Shown piece by piece: positions 24,466-37,568 of a DNA stretch of 64,000 nt. The notes under the pieces were generated by a model. It did not search any database and was not told the origin of the DNA. It saw only the letters and a list, made by a program, of their open reading frames with translations. The position numbers were made by a program, and so were the translations under genes. Source of the stretch: Annona cherimola (taxonomy: Eukaryota; Streptophyta; Magnoliopsida; Magnoliales; Annonaceae); the NCBI GenBank assembly GCA_030490835.1, contig CM059972.1, positions 31,041,452 through 31,105,451 of the forward strand. Direction: 5' to 3'. Within the stretch, counting starts at the first letter, position 1. Every line of letters starts with the position of its first letter.

Positions 24466-27344
24466 CCATTTCAGGTCGTCTTTGGTAGCATCCACCTGGA
24501 CGGTCCAACAAGTTCATTGTCCCTGGTCCCAAAATTATATACTTTTCCAGATGCTGGGGAATGTAGTCCAATCGATGGCCTTGTTTTGAAGCCCTCACCC
24601 CATAAAACATTTCATTATTCACCTCGACGGTCCAACCGATACATCTCCCCTTGATCAACTGCTCCAAGAACTTTACACTTTTTTGGATGCCTCCAAATGT
24701 CCAATCACCGAATCCCTCTTATACCCAGCTAGGCCAAAATTTCAGCTACCTGATGCTGGGCTACCTAGCTATTCATTCAACGGCTCAGATGATGCAATCA
24801 GTGTGCGCTTTTTTTTTTTTCTGGGGGGGGGGGGAGAATAATGTGACAACCAGGAAGTGCATATTGACCAATTTGCTGTTTTCTTCTTTCAATTCCACAG
24901 AAATTCATGCATTCTCTTTATACACAGGCACGAGGCGGAAAGTGGGGGGGAACTTGCAGATCAGTCCTCAAATTTGCGCTTTTTGACCCTATCCTTTTTG
25001 TAGTAAACGGCTATAAAGTTTAAAAATTAAGGGTTGCCCTAACACCGTTTCTAGTCATTACTCATTGTGAAGTGACTAAAAAGCCCCCATGGCTGCCAGT
25101 TTATACACTCCCGTTGGCGACTGTTCATTAGTGCAATATTCAACTCGTACGATGGCTTCCTCTTCTTGTTCAAACATCAAAAAATAGTGTTACACTGAAT
25201 CCTTACTATCTAACAACTGAAAATGTAAAACTCACCCACCCAACCACTATCCACAAGATGCATGTCAGATCTAGCCATCAAATATATACATCTTAATCAT
25301 CCGATTTTACAATCATCACCGCAAGTCACTAGTTTTGGTTTATTCAATTGGTACTTCCCAGGAAGTCGCACCATGACCTCATCATTCAATCTTCTCCCAC
25401 CTTACGTTGCTCTCATTCTTTCTTTTATCTACTAGTCAAATTGCCCCATCATCTGGCAACTTTTCTAACTCCGACGAGCCACCATCGACCGTAAACTCAT
25501 CTAATGAACTAACATAGAATGCGGAGTAGATACCTTCTTGAAGTGGGCGGATTGTTATGGAAAGGCCTGAAATTTCAAGTAGTCATAACTTCTGATTTGA
25601 AAAGAGCTATGGGAGCTACAATATATCAACAAAAATCTCTTTTCAAGCCCAACATCATGACAATCCAAGTGAAATCCACATTCGATGCGAAAATATGCCT
25701 TTTGCGATGACTTAGGGGTTGTTGAAGTTTTTGCGGTCTTTTTTAGTATTTATAATAAATTGATCATTATTTACTATTTTTAGTCCATTGCATGTGGTAA
25801 GAGTTTTCATAATTTTTTTGGTTTGTTTTATGTTTGACTTTTTTATTGTTAGTGTTTGCTTGGCCACTCTTATGACATGCTATGTTCATTTTTATTTTAG
25901 CAGACTCAAGTAATATTACAAACTTTCTCCCTACAATTGTGTTTAAGTTTCTATACTTCAAATTTATCTATCAATTTTAAAGACATAGCCGTATAATAGT
26001 CTTTGCTTCACGCTTATTCACTATTTCACAAACATCCAATGACTATAATCTCTCACTGGTATCAAAAAAAAAATCTTCTCATTAATAAACACTACAAGAA
26101 AAATATATTTTTTGCAATTCTTATTACCAAGGGAAAAAATCTTTATTAGTAAGGAAAATGCACCTGCAAGGAAAATTTCTTAGTTATAATGATACTTTTA
26201 TAGATAATGGAAAATTTTCATGCTTAACGCGATGCTTTCATAAGCAAGAATTTTTTTTTTTATAATAATGTTTTGGCAACTAAATCAAAACTTCGCTACA
26301 TAAACACAAAAATCATGAACTATTGGCAACAATATTTTTCTTAATGGTTGCTATATGAAATATACTGCATATTATTGACGATCAAACATTTTTTAACAAC
26401 CAAAATTTAACATTTTATAAAGAATTTTTTTTGTCAAAAATCAAAAATTTTGCAGTGACACCTAAGGTCGCTACTGCCCTCTTCTTCATTGCAGATGGTT
26501 GCCCAATTCTGCTTTGCTTCTGAAAAACCTAATGTAGAAGACGCTTCGCCACCACTCATCCTCCCTACTCATCTCCATCATCTATGATGAGCCAATTGCC
26601 ATTTCTGTCATGATGAAAAAACTCATCTCTCAATACTAGCGAAATTAATTGATGTCGCTGCTTGGCGCCATCCCCTTCAGCATCAGTGAAATTTGACTAG
26701 ACACTGCAGCATGGAAAACCCATCACAACAGTTTTACTTCCGATCATTTGCTCTATCGAATGATACCCATCACAAAGCCAATGAACTGTGTACTGTATCG
26801 AGCAAAATACAACACATCCCTAGTGGTCGATCAAAAAATTATGGTCGTTCGATCAGGAAATAGTGGCTGGCAGTGCCGACCCGAACAATGAGCACGACGA
26901 GGGTTGCTGGATACAAAACCAAGCCAGTAATAAAACCGACTGGGCTTTGATGATAGTTTGCCGAAATGGACATTTTAGTCATTTCAGTGTGACTGGAGGG
27001 CACAAAATTTTATCATTTCTAAACATGCAGCCATCTGATGCAAATTGCAAAGAAAATATTAAAAAAAGTCTAATTAAGGGACTAATTTGCAAAACATCAC
27101 AAAAAGTGATGAAAAGATTGCTTTCAATGGACATTGCTTAACATCATTTTTTTTATCATAGTACAAAAACGATCAGGGTTGTAGGTGGGCTGCATCTACT
27201 TTAAACTATGTATTTTCATGTGTAATTATGAAAAATGCTTAGAACAATTGCATTAGATTGTCATAAAATTTTAAAGAATTATTTATCCACGTAACAGTGA
27301 TGCTTTAAATAATTTAGATATTAAAAATATAGCTTTGAAATTGC
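24466..27344. other. Intergenic DNA with a CACTA-like end near 26.09 kb
   Basis: Includes a T-run followed by a G-run (24810-24834), a likely replication-slippage site. At 26087 acactacaagaaaaatat resembles a CACTA terminus, with a candidate region to about 26450, but no matching right end was found. Open frames at 24651-24986 and 26863-27141 match nothing I know. Confidence 0.45.
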
Positions 27345-27420
27345 CATTGTGGCAACTGCCTAGCATGTGGCAGACGCTTGGTTCGAATCTCGCCTCTTGT
27401 GCAGGTGAAGTATTGTTGGT
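27345..27420 (+). repeat. Possible tRNA-derived SINE head
   Basis: tggcaactgcc resembles an RNA polymerase III A-box, and ggttcgaatct about 30 bp downstream matches the B-box consensus. No tRNA cloverleaf or anticodon arm can be drawn, so a SINE or tRNA fossil is likelier than a tRNA gene. The 3' end is undefined. Confidence 0.3.
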
Positions 27421-29136
27421 CCCCTTTGATAATGAAGGTTTTTACAAATATCCTTTCTGACAGTGGGGGTAGTTCTAAAAAACATTTCCATGGTGTGATG
27501 GTTGTAAACGTATTTAATTGTAAAATAAGTTGTCATAAGTGTATAAATATTCATAAAAAAATATAACTTTAAAAATAAAATATAAATTAAATAATTTTAT
27601 TAAAGATTAGACTACTTAATTCGGAGGAAACTTGATATCCTGCGTAAACAAATTAATGATTCTAAATGATATATATGATCTACGCATGCATGCATATCTG
27701 ATATCTTTATCTGCCTAGTCAGCCAAGCTAACGAGCCGAGAGCTACCAAATATTATGCATTCCGGATTCTGAAGCTATCCACGTCCAATGTCGTCCATAC
27801 ATTAATCTTGAGAATATAAATGACATATAATGTTGTCTTTCCACGGTGGGTTGTTAGCAATCATATGTCTGCCTTTGCAATTCAGGATTTCCCCATCAGT
27901 CCAAATCTTGCAACTCATTTGTCATCTCTTTGATGGACCACCTTCAAACATGTAGTGAAATTGACAAGGGAGATGACAAATTAAAGCTATAATATTGAAA
28001 ATGACATAGATATATATCTAACTAAGTTATCGACTTTAATTATTGAGCTAGAAACAATATATACTTTCTATTTTCTTTAAATTAATACGTGGGATTCATG
28101 GTGGCAACTAAATAATATGGTCCCTAAAAAATTATGGTAAAAGATTCTATGAGAAAAATTATATACGGATATATATAGCTAGTACCCACAACAGCCAGAT
28201 TGATCAAACAATCTTGATCTTTGTTTCTCATCCATCTAAGAAGGTCCAACATTTTTTTATTTAATAAGTGAGGCAGTTCAAGTGCTTTAAGATTAGGTGG
28301 TCCTATTGCTAGCTTGAACATTTGTAAAGCTACTCAAGATTGAATATTGGTTGCCTGCATAAAGATACACATTCGATTTACATCTTTATAGAGCATTTTT
28401 CGGCCGACAACATGAGGCCCACCTTGTCATACCATGCTATCCTTTCGCCACGGAAAATGGGCCCCACAACAGGGACAGATCATGACCATGCATTCATCAT
28501 CCAGACCGACTTGATTATTCGCCAGGTCCTCACCTTAATTCATCAAATTTCTCCAAAATCTAGTTGGAATACTTACAATTTCACCCAACTATGTATGTAC
28601 GGGTGTAAAAATCCCTTTTTAAAAAACTCTATAAATGAAATATGCTTCTCTGGTACAAGAGCCATCCCGGCAAAACTAATTAAATGGTAGGGCTGCCAGT
28701 GCGGGTTTAACCCGCTGGTAATGCCGGCTTGTTTGTGGTTTGACCCTCTTTCTTCATGGGGAGTGAAAAATTTGTGCCCCTGTAGTGGGGTGTAGGAGTT
28801 GTCCTTAGTTTGGGAGTTAGGTAAAATGTCCCCTATTATTTAGTTCCTTCATATTATGAGAATTATGCAAATACTAATTTGTAATATCAAATAACTTGTT
28901 GTATATATATACATGAATTAAAAAAAATAAATGGCAGGGCTAAAAAGTATGACAGCTGGTCACCTAGCCCAAAAGAATGACTTTACATGTTGGCAAAATT
29001 GAATAAACTTATTGTTAAGATCGCAATGCATACAATGAATGGCTCCATGACATATATCCCAAAAGAATGACTTTGCATGCTAGAAACAAGTGAAGCTGCC
29101 AACAACTATTACTTTAGCACTATATGTAGGAGTCTG
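27421..29136. other. Intergenic DNA, nothing recognised
   Basis: No gene supported. An open frame at 28340-28690 matches no family known to me. Confidence 0.45.
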
Positions 29137-29528
29137 ATATGTGCACCCAAGTGCACTTATCTTCGATGCATTTGCGTGTAAAAATTTATTTTTAAATTTT
29201 TAAAATTTTTTATACAACCGTTTATTTTATTGTATTTAATGTGTGTATCAAGTTTTATTATTTTTTTGAGATTTGTAAATTTTTTCGGATTTTTAAATTA
29301 GTAGAATTTTCATAATTCATAAATTACAAAAAATGTCATTGCTTTTAAAAAATTCAAAAAAATATCTACAAATTTCTAAAAGGTAAAACTTGATATATAT
29401 ATATATATATCTGTGTGTGTGTGTGTTAAATATATTTAAATTAATAGTTTTATTAAAAAAATTTAAAAATAAAAAAGAGTTAGATACACCAGGGCACACT
29501 AATGCTAAGTACACCGGGGTGGTCAGCA
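29137..29528. mobile_element. Foldback MITE, family B, copy 2
   Basis: Terminal words gtgcacccaagtgcactta (left) and ctaagtacaccggggtggtc (right) correspond to the family-B termini. The core caagttttattattttt is mirrored at the other side as aaggtaaaacttg. A short (TA)n/(GT)n stretch has expanded near 29393-29427. The target duplication is not clear. Confidence 0.6.
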
Positions 29529-30599
29529 CCTAGTTATATATATAATTTTAATGCATTCCATTAATCAATTTATTTCGATAGGATGGTCTAATTTGGGCTC
29601 TATCTTGATTACTTTCTTAAATTCAATTTATTCATTATATTTAATACTACATGTTTTACATATATAATAAAAATTATCTTAATTCATGACTATATCATTT
29701 CCAAAATAAAGAAATATTTAAAAGTAATTTTAAATTCATTAAAAATAATTTATTCATTATAAGAACTTATAAGATCTCAATTTAATATCTAAACCATCAA
29801 CAATATTTACCCTATCTAGATTATGATTTTATAACATTCTAAAACTTCAGTGTATAGATTCAAGTTATTTTCTAAATTTATGCACATTTTTATATATTTT
29901 TAGAAGATGTGACTTATACACGACTCTAATTGATATGGTTTTGGTATCCAGGTAAAACAAGTAGTTAGATGGATTAGATTTAAGAAAGTGATCATGTTGA
30001 AACCCAAATTAGACAATCCTACAAAAGTGAATTAGTAAGATAGACGTACTGAAGTTATTCTCTATATATACACATATAGAGTCAGACTTCTATATAATTA
30101 GTACTATCAATTCTTTTTGGTACTCCCATTTAGTTTGGGCCAAATTCAATCTATCTATTATATTTAACATCATTGATTTTATTTAGATACAAAAAAATAA
30201 TATCAATCAGAGTTACATGTGCACCACATTTTAAAAAAAATATGTGTGTGAATTTAGAAAATTTACTTAGATTTATTCATTAAAGTTTTATAATATTATG
30301 AATTTACATAAAATTATTAATCTAGATAAATATCAGACCTTAAGAGTCTTTACATAAATAACTTACTTTTAATGGATTTAAAATCACTGTTAAGTGATTC
30401 TTAATTTTGAAAATGATACAAATTATGGATTGGTATATTTTTAGAATATAAGTAAAATAAATAATGCTCAAAATAATGTATAGATTTGATTTAACAAAAT
30501 CATAAAGATAATGTCTAAACTAAACAATTCTATAAAAGTGATTTGGTAAGACCAAATGTATAGAATTAGAGCTCTTATATATGTATATATATATATAAG
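29529..30599. other. Very AT-rich intergenic DNA with MITE debris
   Basis: Diverged words of families seen elsewhere (aattcaatctatctattata; tattaaattat) suggest old element debris. Nothing complete; no gene. Confidence 0.4.
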
Positions 30600-30975
30600 A
30601 AAATATTCAAGCATAGTTAGTCTATACTATAATTACTGTGCAATTTGCTGTAAAATGGGGCTCACTTAATTATGAAATTAACATCTACCTTGCTCATTAT
30701 ATTTAAAATCATTTAATTTAATAACATACTAATTTTCATCTAAATCAAACATGTGTATGGATTTCGTTTTAACATAGTAAAAAATCAATATAATAAAATA
30801 GTTTAACATAAATATCATTTTAAAATTATATTTTTAATATCTAAATTGTCTAAATTATGGTTTTTATATCGATAAATAACTATATAATGTATAATTAAAT
30901 TGTACGAGATAGGAGTCCTATTTTGCAGTAGAGTGCACCATAATCATGATACAGTCTATTCGCATATACAAGGTT
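30600..30975. mobile_element. MITE, family A, with about 33-bp inverted termini
   Basis: The left end tagtctatactataattact and the reverse complement of the right end tagactgtatcatgattatg align over about 33 bp with several mismatches. The interior matches the copies at 493 and 2925 (tttcatctaaatcaaacatg). Non-coding. Confidence 0.6.
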
Positions 30976-31608
30976 ATAATATATATGGGGTTTAGCTTTT
31001 ATATAACTGAGCTATATAGAAGTGATTTCATGTAACATCATTTATTTTAAAGACGTTAATCATTGATGCAAAATGTAATCAATTCATTATATTCGATGTC
31101 ATTTGTTTAAGTAACAGGTAAAGTTTTATCCAAATCAAAATATATGCATAGGTTATATTTGTTCAAAAATAGATAAATTTATGTGTAAATTAGGAAAATA
31201 CTTAGATCCATTTACATATATTTTAGAATATAATAATACTTTATAAAATCATTTATCGATATAGTAATGATATTTTTAGATGGTTGAGATGTTGAAAATA
31301 TTACTTTAAAATTATTTTTAGTATTAAATTATTTTATACAAGTGTAGATGGAGCCCATAGATAATGATTCTAAATAAATAAAAGAGTTTCCATGATAATA
31401 CAAATAATTTTAAATACAATAGATATAGTAGATTTTAAATCAACTATGAAGATATTAAAAATAAATAGAGTTACATAGAAGAGAGATATATATGTGTTTT
31501 GCTTCTATGAAACCCTTATTTTAATATATAAAACTCCTCTTTTGTGTAAACTCACTTTATTTTTAATATTTTGATTGTTGAAGTAAAATTTACTCTATCT
31601 ATTATATT
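30976..31608. other. AT-rich MITE debris
   Basis: Contains further diverged copies of the same kind of repeat (tatatagaagtgatttcatg; aattattttatacaagtgta) without readable ends. From about 31500 an interrupted repeat begins that continues after the insert at 31618-31956. Confidence 0.4.
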
Positions 31609-31617
31609 CGAATTGCA

Positions 31618-31956
31618 GTTATATGCACTCAGGTGCACTGAAACTCGGTGCGTTCATGTGTAACTATTCATTTTTTAATTTTTTAAAATTTTTTTACTCA
31701 ACTGTTAATTTAAGTGTATTTAACATGTGTATCAATTTTTACCTTTTTGAAAATTTTTAGATTTTTTCAGATTTTTAAAAATTAGTGGCATGTTTTTATG
31801 AAAATTGATACACATGTTTTTATGAAAAACACACATATTAAATACACTTAGATTAATAATTTTATGAAAAAAGTTTGAATTTTTTTTAAAAAGGGTTAAA
31901 TGCACTCGATTACACGTAAATTGCACCAAGTCTAAGTACACCTGGGTGCATACAAC
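31618..31956. mobile_element. Mutator-type foldback MITE, family B, 339 bp, nested
   Basis: The left end gttatatgcactcaggtgca and the reverse complement of the right end gttgtatgcacccaggtgta are inverted repeats continuing for about 36 bp. Flanking sequences cgaattgca (31609-31617) and cgaaatcca (31957-31965) look like a 9-bp target duplication with two changes. It is inserted into an older AT-rich repeat whose two halves (tactctatctattatattcg / ccattatatttagcatta) lie on either side. Confidence 0.75.
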
Positions 31957-31965
31957 CGAAATCCA

Positions 31966-32455
31966 TTATATTTAGCATTATTTATATTATTATGAAATTT
32001 TCTCACTTATTTAGTATTAATGTATATAGCCTTGTCTATAAATGTGAGAAATCAACATAATAAAATGATTGGATACTAAAAATCAAATTTAAGTAGCATT
32101 TTCAACATTTAACTATCTAAAATATCACTATTATGTGAATAAATGATTTTATAAAGTATTAATATATTCTAATACTTACATGAACGAATGTAAGTATTTT
32201 TTCCTAATTTAGACATAAATATATTTATTTTTAAACAACTATAGCCCATGCACATGTTTGATATACATAAAACTTAGTCTTCTAGATAAACAGATAATGT
32301 TGTATACATTGAATTGATTAGATTTTGCGTCAATTATCAACGTCTTAAATATGAAAAGAGTTATATGAAATTACTTTTATTAATCTGATTATATAGAAGC
32401 GGAGTCCTATATATTATATGATCTAGTATTTTTTAAAACACCATAAATTATGGTA
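31966..32455. other. Second half of an older AT-rich repeat
   Basis: Continues the repeat interrupted at 31618. No gene or clear terminus. Confidence 0.4.
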
Positions 32456-32516
32456 CACTTGGCTTAAAATGGGGATAGAAGCTTCCATATTTGCTCTTGT
32501 TAATTTTGAAGTAATG

Positions 32517-32552
<36 letters not shown>

Positions 32553-32702
32553 AGGGGCTCATTTAAGAACGAACACTATTTGATTTAATTAGTAAGTTCT
32601 ATGTGCACTTGGCTTAAAATGGGGATTGAAGCTTCGATATTTACTCTTGATTAATTTTGAAGTAATGTGAATATATGTGTGTGTGAGGGGCTCATTTAAG
32701 AA
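32456..32702. repeat. Direct duplication of about 150 bp containing a (GT)n tract
   Basis: cacttggcttaaaatgggga occurs at 32456 and 32606; both copies continue through ttaattttgaagtaatgt to a (TA)/(GT) microsatellite and gaggggctcatttaagaa. The microsatellite is much longer in the first copy (about 17 gt/ta units) than in the second. Confidence 0.85.
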
Positions 32703-35100
32703 GTGACCCCAGTTCTAGGGCAAAGTGACCCCAGTTATTCCATAAATATCAATGCACTAAATTGTGTGACCCCAAAGGGCTTAGCTTTTATTGAACCATT
32801 AAATGAGGGGAGATCCACTTAATGGATACATGATCAACCATCTAGACCGAAAATTTGTTAGAATCCCCTTTAGTGGTGATATATCAAGAACACATTTATC
32901 GCAGAAGACCCGCAAATTCTCCAGTTATACCTTTTAGGCACGTTAAGACTCATTTTATTAATTAGTTCAAGATTTCAATCAATCATGCCCCTCATTGGGT
33001 GTAACCCACATAAATTCAGATTAGTCAATGAACAGACAATTGGACAATATATAATTAATCAAACCATTGAAGTCTTCATCAAAAAAAAAAAACATTGAAT
33101 CATATCTCCTAATACTATCAACTGAAATCTCAAACTGAAAATTATTTTCAACAGTGAAAGATGGTTTTGATCACTCATCTAGTTATATGATTCATGATTT
33201 TAAAACCGATCTAAAGACAATTTGGGCCATGGGTCTGATGCATTCCAAATTAACTATGTACTTTGTTATAAATCATTTGTCGGTGATCATCGTCAGCAAG
33301 GACACACGCAGAGAGTCGAAAAACGACGTGACTAATCCCGTGGAACGAGATATTCGACCACCTGAGGTTGGGGTGGGGCAGATCAGACGGCCATTACCTT
33401 CTAGCTTTTAGAGGGTGAGGGAACATTGCCTGCCGTCCTATACTTTCTTTCCAACACCTTTAGGAACATGCTTAGCTTTTAAAATTAAATGAAAGTTGTA
33501 GGCTAGCTGCTGGCCCCAGTATTACAAATGTCTAAAAGTCAATTCTGCATGTATAGCTACAGCCATCCAAGATGTTGATGTGGTAGGTCCATGTTAATTT
33601 GGATGGACCATGCCCAAAAACCTCTGCAATGGATTACCCTACCTAGAGAATATGTTGCTCCCTTTGTGCCTCAATAGCCATGTCTCTGGCATTTTCCTTT
33701 CAACTCTTCTCTATTTGTCCTCCACTCCCACAGGTCCTCACAATGCATTGCATTGAGGCACCCAATGCCCTGTGCATGAAGCCCATGTTGGATGATCCTC
33801 ACCACAGATTTTGGTGGACCCCTCGTTGATGGAAAAATAAATCTCTCGGTGGTGGTCTTTTTTTTTTTTTTTTGATGAGAGGTGGTGGTCTTGGTCTCTT
33901 GGAATAGAAGGTAAAGCCGGGGTGAGGAAAAAGAAAAAGAAAACCAGCGATGGTACATATATTCAGATTATAGAAAAGACAAAGATCGGATCTCTATGGA
34001 TCTGTTTAATCAGAGAATTTTCTTTTTTTGGGGGGTCCATCAGATCAGTGGTACTGAGATGGATAATCAGAATAATCCCACCCAATTTAATAAAGCAAGA
34101 TACTTATTTCCCTTTGAGGGTTTTTATCCTGCTTCTTTGTTTCTTTTCAAGAAAAGCTTGAAGCAATGTCTATCATTAAATGGGAAGCTTTTATTCCCAA
34201 CGGTTTATCTTAATCTAGATGAATTTATTCCCCAATGCTGCTTAAACAACAGAAAAAATTCCTCCTAGTTGGGAAAAAGACGGCCTGTTTTGTTTTGAAG
34301 CACTGCCCACATAAAATTCAGAACATGCAGAGTTGGTTTGCCATCCCCAGAGACGATCTCGTTCTCTTGAATGAATCATCGAGCTTTTGCATTTCTCTCA
34401 TTTTCCGTAAGCTGTGCAATTGGCATCAAATCATTTACTAGCAGGACTAAGAGCAATAAAGCTAAGCATTTGTGCTGCATATAAGGGAATCAGATGGCTG
34501 GTAAGATTTTGGGTAATATTAAATATCAACTAAGTAATCAATTTTAGTTTGTTAATTACCAGCTGAAAATTAATTGCATTATGATTGAATATAGGAGATA
34601 TCAATCGTACCTACCAAATAAACCTGGGTTAAATGTATGCACCAAAAGCTAAAGGGGGAATATATGTAAAGTCAAGAGGAATAGGAACATAATCATTATG
34701 TACTCCCCGGATTATTAAGTTATCTTGTGCAAACTTTAATTAAATATCCACTGAATATAGATGTCAGGATGTTAATTAATTCCGATAACCCAAGAATAAA
34801 GATGAAATGGGAATGTGGGATCAATTCCCTCTTCAAAACAATGCAAGCCTGGGAATTTTTCTTGGTGTTACGGTAGCAGCCATTTTGGAGTGTGGGATCA
34901 GTTCCCTTAATTAAAATGGATTAGGAATCGTAAGCAGCACTTTTTACATCGTTTTTTGGCTCACTGCCAGAGGGAGAGATTCTGTGCCAAGCCCATCGAC
35001 CATAGCCCAAACAGAGCCTTTGCACCCCTTTTTAAGTAGATAGCTAGGCCACGTATGCACATACAACCTATAATTTTTTTAAAAAAAAAATGTTTCAGTG

Positions 35101-35138
<38 letters not shown>

Positions 35139-36164
35139 ACTTCTATCTCTAATGTTTAAAGGCTACTCTTACCTAACTAGTCAATGGTAAAATAACCAAA
35201 AGTTCTTTGTATCACCTCATTAATTAATTCAATATAATTAGTTGGATTCTTCTTACTTCAATTAAGCCATGTGAGAATACAGTCTTGGATTCTTCTCATC
35301 ACTAATGAGCCATGTGAGAAGTACTGTCATTTATTATTTGCAGGGAAATTTCAATCCTTGTTATTCAAATCCAAAGTAAATCTAAATGATAATTATGATA
35401 TTGACCGTGGCCAGGGAGATAGTATGATAAATCATGAAGTAAATAAGAAATATAGATGATTATTAAGGGATTGTTTCATAATGGAGAATAAATGGATTTT
35501 TTTTGGCATATTCCACCCTTTTAATTTCTTCCATCTTTTCTTAGGCCGCCCCTTTTAATTAACATGACTTATCAGCTACTTTAAATTTATATTTTTCCCT
35601 CGCTGTTTCCTGAGGTGAAGCATCATTCCTATCTCCTAAGTGCAGCACATGAACAAGATGTTAGAGGCCGCCTATGGTATTATGTTCTTGTGTGTTGAGT
35701 GGGATAGGTTTAATTACGTGGGTCGACTGTAGAGAATTAAGAACTCAAATCAACCTCATGTTAGTAATTACCAAAATGAGCAATTAAAAAATGTCCCATT
35801 GATCTGCTAATATCGTCGACAAAATACATGCCAAAAGATCAGAATACTTTCATAGATAATAATAGCCTAGCAAAAGCCTAGTTGTTCATGGAACTTGGGT
35901 CTAACTAAAAACAAGTTGGTTTGAGCTTGCAAGTCTAAATTCAAAGATGAGCCTGGCAATTAATTACCTAGTGAAGTATTTTCATTTGTTGGGATGAGTG
36001 ACTAACATCCAGAGAACAGTTGCAAATTGGTGTTGTAAGATTGGAAGCTCTTACTCCACTCATTTTCAATAACTCTACTTGAAGGTGGTCTGGAGATTTC
36101 ATTCCAGTTCGCATTAGTCGGCCATGATTGCATAAATCCCTCCCCAATAGTCACCAAGTTCGAA
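32703..36164. other. Intergenic DNA upstream of the PPR gene
   Basis: No supported gene. 33.1-34.4 kb is of mixed complexity with several open frames of 60-95 codons, none recognised. Long homopolymer tracts occur at 33859-33874 (T) and 35103-35137 (T, about 35 bases). The last 150 bp are the upstream flank of the PPR gene. Confidence 0.45.
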
Positions 36165-37568
36165 ATGGCAGCCTTGGCACATCCCAACGGTGTAATTGCC
36201 AAAATCCTCAACCTTCTGACCACATGCAATTCCCCCAAACAACTCCTACAAATCCAAGCCCAACTGATCTGCGGCAATCTCTACCCAGACACCACCATCG
36301 CCTTCCATTTCATCAATGCCTGCAGATCCCTGGGGCTCTTGCAGCCACCCCTCCATCTCTTCCATCTCATCCAAACACCCCACTGCTTCATTTGCAACAA
36401 TCTCATGAGGGCCTTTGCACACTCTCCCACCCCACACTTCTCCCTCTCTGTGTATTCCCAAATGCGGCGCAAATCCGTCCGTCCCAATCACTACACCTTC
36501 CCTTTCATCCTCAAATCCTTGTCTGACCTCAAAGAACTAGGACAAGGACAGACTGTCCACACCCACATTGTCAAAGAGGGCCATCTTCATGATCTCTATG
36601 TCGGGAATGCGTTGTTGGATTTATACGCTTCATGTGGAGAAATGAAAATGTGTGAATCCCTGTTCGATGAAATGCCCCAACGAGATGCTGTGTCATGGAC
36701 GGTGTTGATTTCTGGTTATAGGAATGCCAGGAAACCTGATGAGGCATTGATCGCCTTTGAACGGATGCAATACGCAGGGGTCCCACCGAACCGGGTGACA
36801 ATGGTGAATGCCTTGTCTGCCTGCTCAAGCCATGGAGCCCTTGAAATGGGCATTTGGATACATGACTACATCAGAAGGCATGGGTTAAAATTGGATGTGA
36901 TCTTGGGTACTTCATTGATTGACATGTATGCAAAATGTGGGAGGATTGAATCTGGGTTGAGCGTGTTTGACGTGATGTCGGAGAAGAATGTGTTTACCTG
37001 GAATTCAATCATCAGAGGGCTTGCATTGGCAAAGAACGGCAGAGCAGCAGTTTCGTGGTTCCTAAGAATGGCGGGTGAAGGGTTAAAACCTGACCGTGTG
37101 ACCTTAGTAGGAGTCCTATGTGCCTGTAGTCACTCAGGCTTGGTGCAAATAGGTCTTCAGATATTCTTTTCACTGGCTTGTGGGAAATATGGTTTCCCAC
37201 CGGGGATTAAGCACTATGGTTGTGTCATTGATCTGTTAGCTCGTGCAGGTCTTACTGATGAAGCCAAAGAATTCATAGAGATGATGCCATTTGAACCTAA
37301 TACGGCAATATGGGGATCGATACTGGTTGGATGCAGAGCTCGTGGAGATCTAGAGCTGAGTGAGAAGGTGGCGAGGAAGCTCATAGAGCTTGAGCCTGAG
37401 AATACTGCCTACTACATCTTATTGTCCAATCTCTATGCAGAAATAGGGAGATGGGAAGGTGTGGAGGATGTGAGGAGATGGATAAAAGAGAGAGGATTCA
37501 AGAAGGATATAGGAAGAAGTTTCATAGATATGGAAGAATATACGAGGAGAGTAGATCTGTCTTGTTAG
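36165..37568 (+). CDS. Pentatricopeptide repeat protein, PLS class, E subgroup
   Basis: An intronless frame of 467 codons plus stop, complete by its own start and stop. Repeats of the PLS pattern can be followed from about residue 75 to 379: NNLMRAFAHS (75-108), VGNALLDLYASCGEM (144-174), SWTVLISGYRNARKPDEALI (175-209), LSACSSHGALEMG (210-244), TSLIDMYAKCGRIESG (245-275), WNSIIRGLALAKNGRA (276-310), LVGVLCACSHSGLVQIG (311-347) and CVIDLLARAGLTDEAKEF (348-379). The E motif follows (about 380-455: AIWGSILVGCRARGDLELSE, YYILLSNLYAEIGRWEGVED). There is no DYW domain. Proteins of this class bind single-stranded RNA in mitochondria or plastids, usually to specify C-to-U editing sites together with a deaminase supplied by another protein. 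No clear transit peptide can be judged by eye. The target RNA and the ortholog are not identified. Confidence 0.95.
   Translation: MAALAHPNGVIAKILNLLTTCNSPKQLLQIQAQLICGNLYPDTTIAFHFINACRSLGLLQPPLHLFHLIQTPHCFICNNLMRAFAHSPTPHFSLSVYSQMRRKSVRPNHYTFPFILKSLSDLKELGQGQTVHTHIVKEGHLHDLYVGNALLDLYASCGEMKMCESLFDEMPQRDAVSWTVLISGYRNARKPDEALIAFERMQYAGVPPNRVTMVNALSACSSHGALEMGIWIHDYIRRHGLKLDVILGTSLIDMYAKCGRIESGLSVFDVMSEKNVFTWNSIIRGLALAKNGRAAVSWFLRMAGEGLKPDRVTLVGVLCACSHSGLVQIGLQIFFSLACGKYGFPPGIKHYGCVIDLLARAGLTDEAKEFIEMMPFEPNTAIWGSILVGCRARGDLELSEKVARKLIELEPENTAYYILLSNLYAEIGRWEGVEDVRRWIKERGFKKDIGRSFIDMEEYTRRVDLSC

Noticed and set aside
27345..27420. Possible tRNA gene
   Set aside because: A and B boxes are suggested but no cloverleaf, acceptor stem or anticodon arm can be formed.
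36128..36526. Open frames overlapping the start of the PPR gene on both strands
   Set aside because: Shadows of the PPR coding sequence; the PPR frame has clear repeat motifs throughout.
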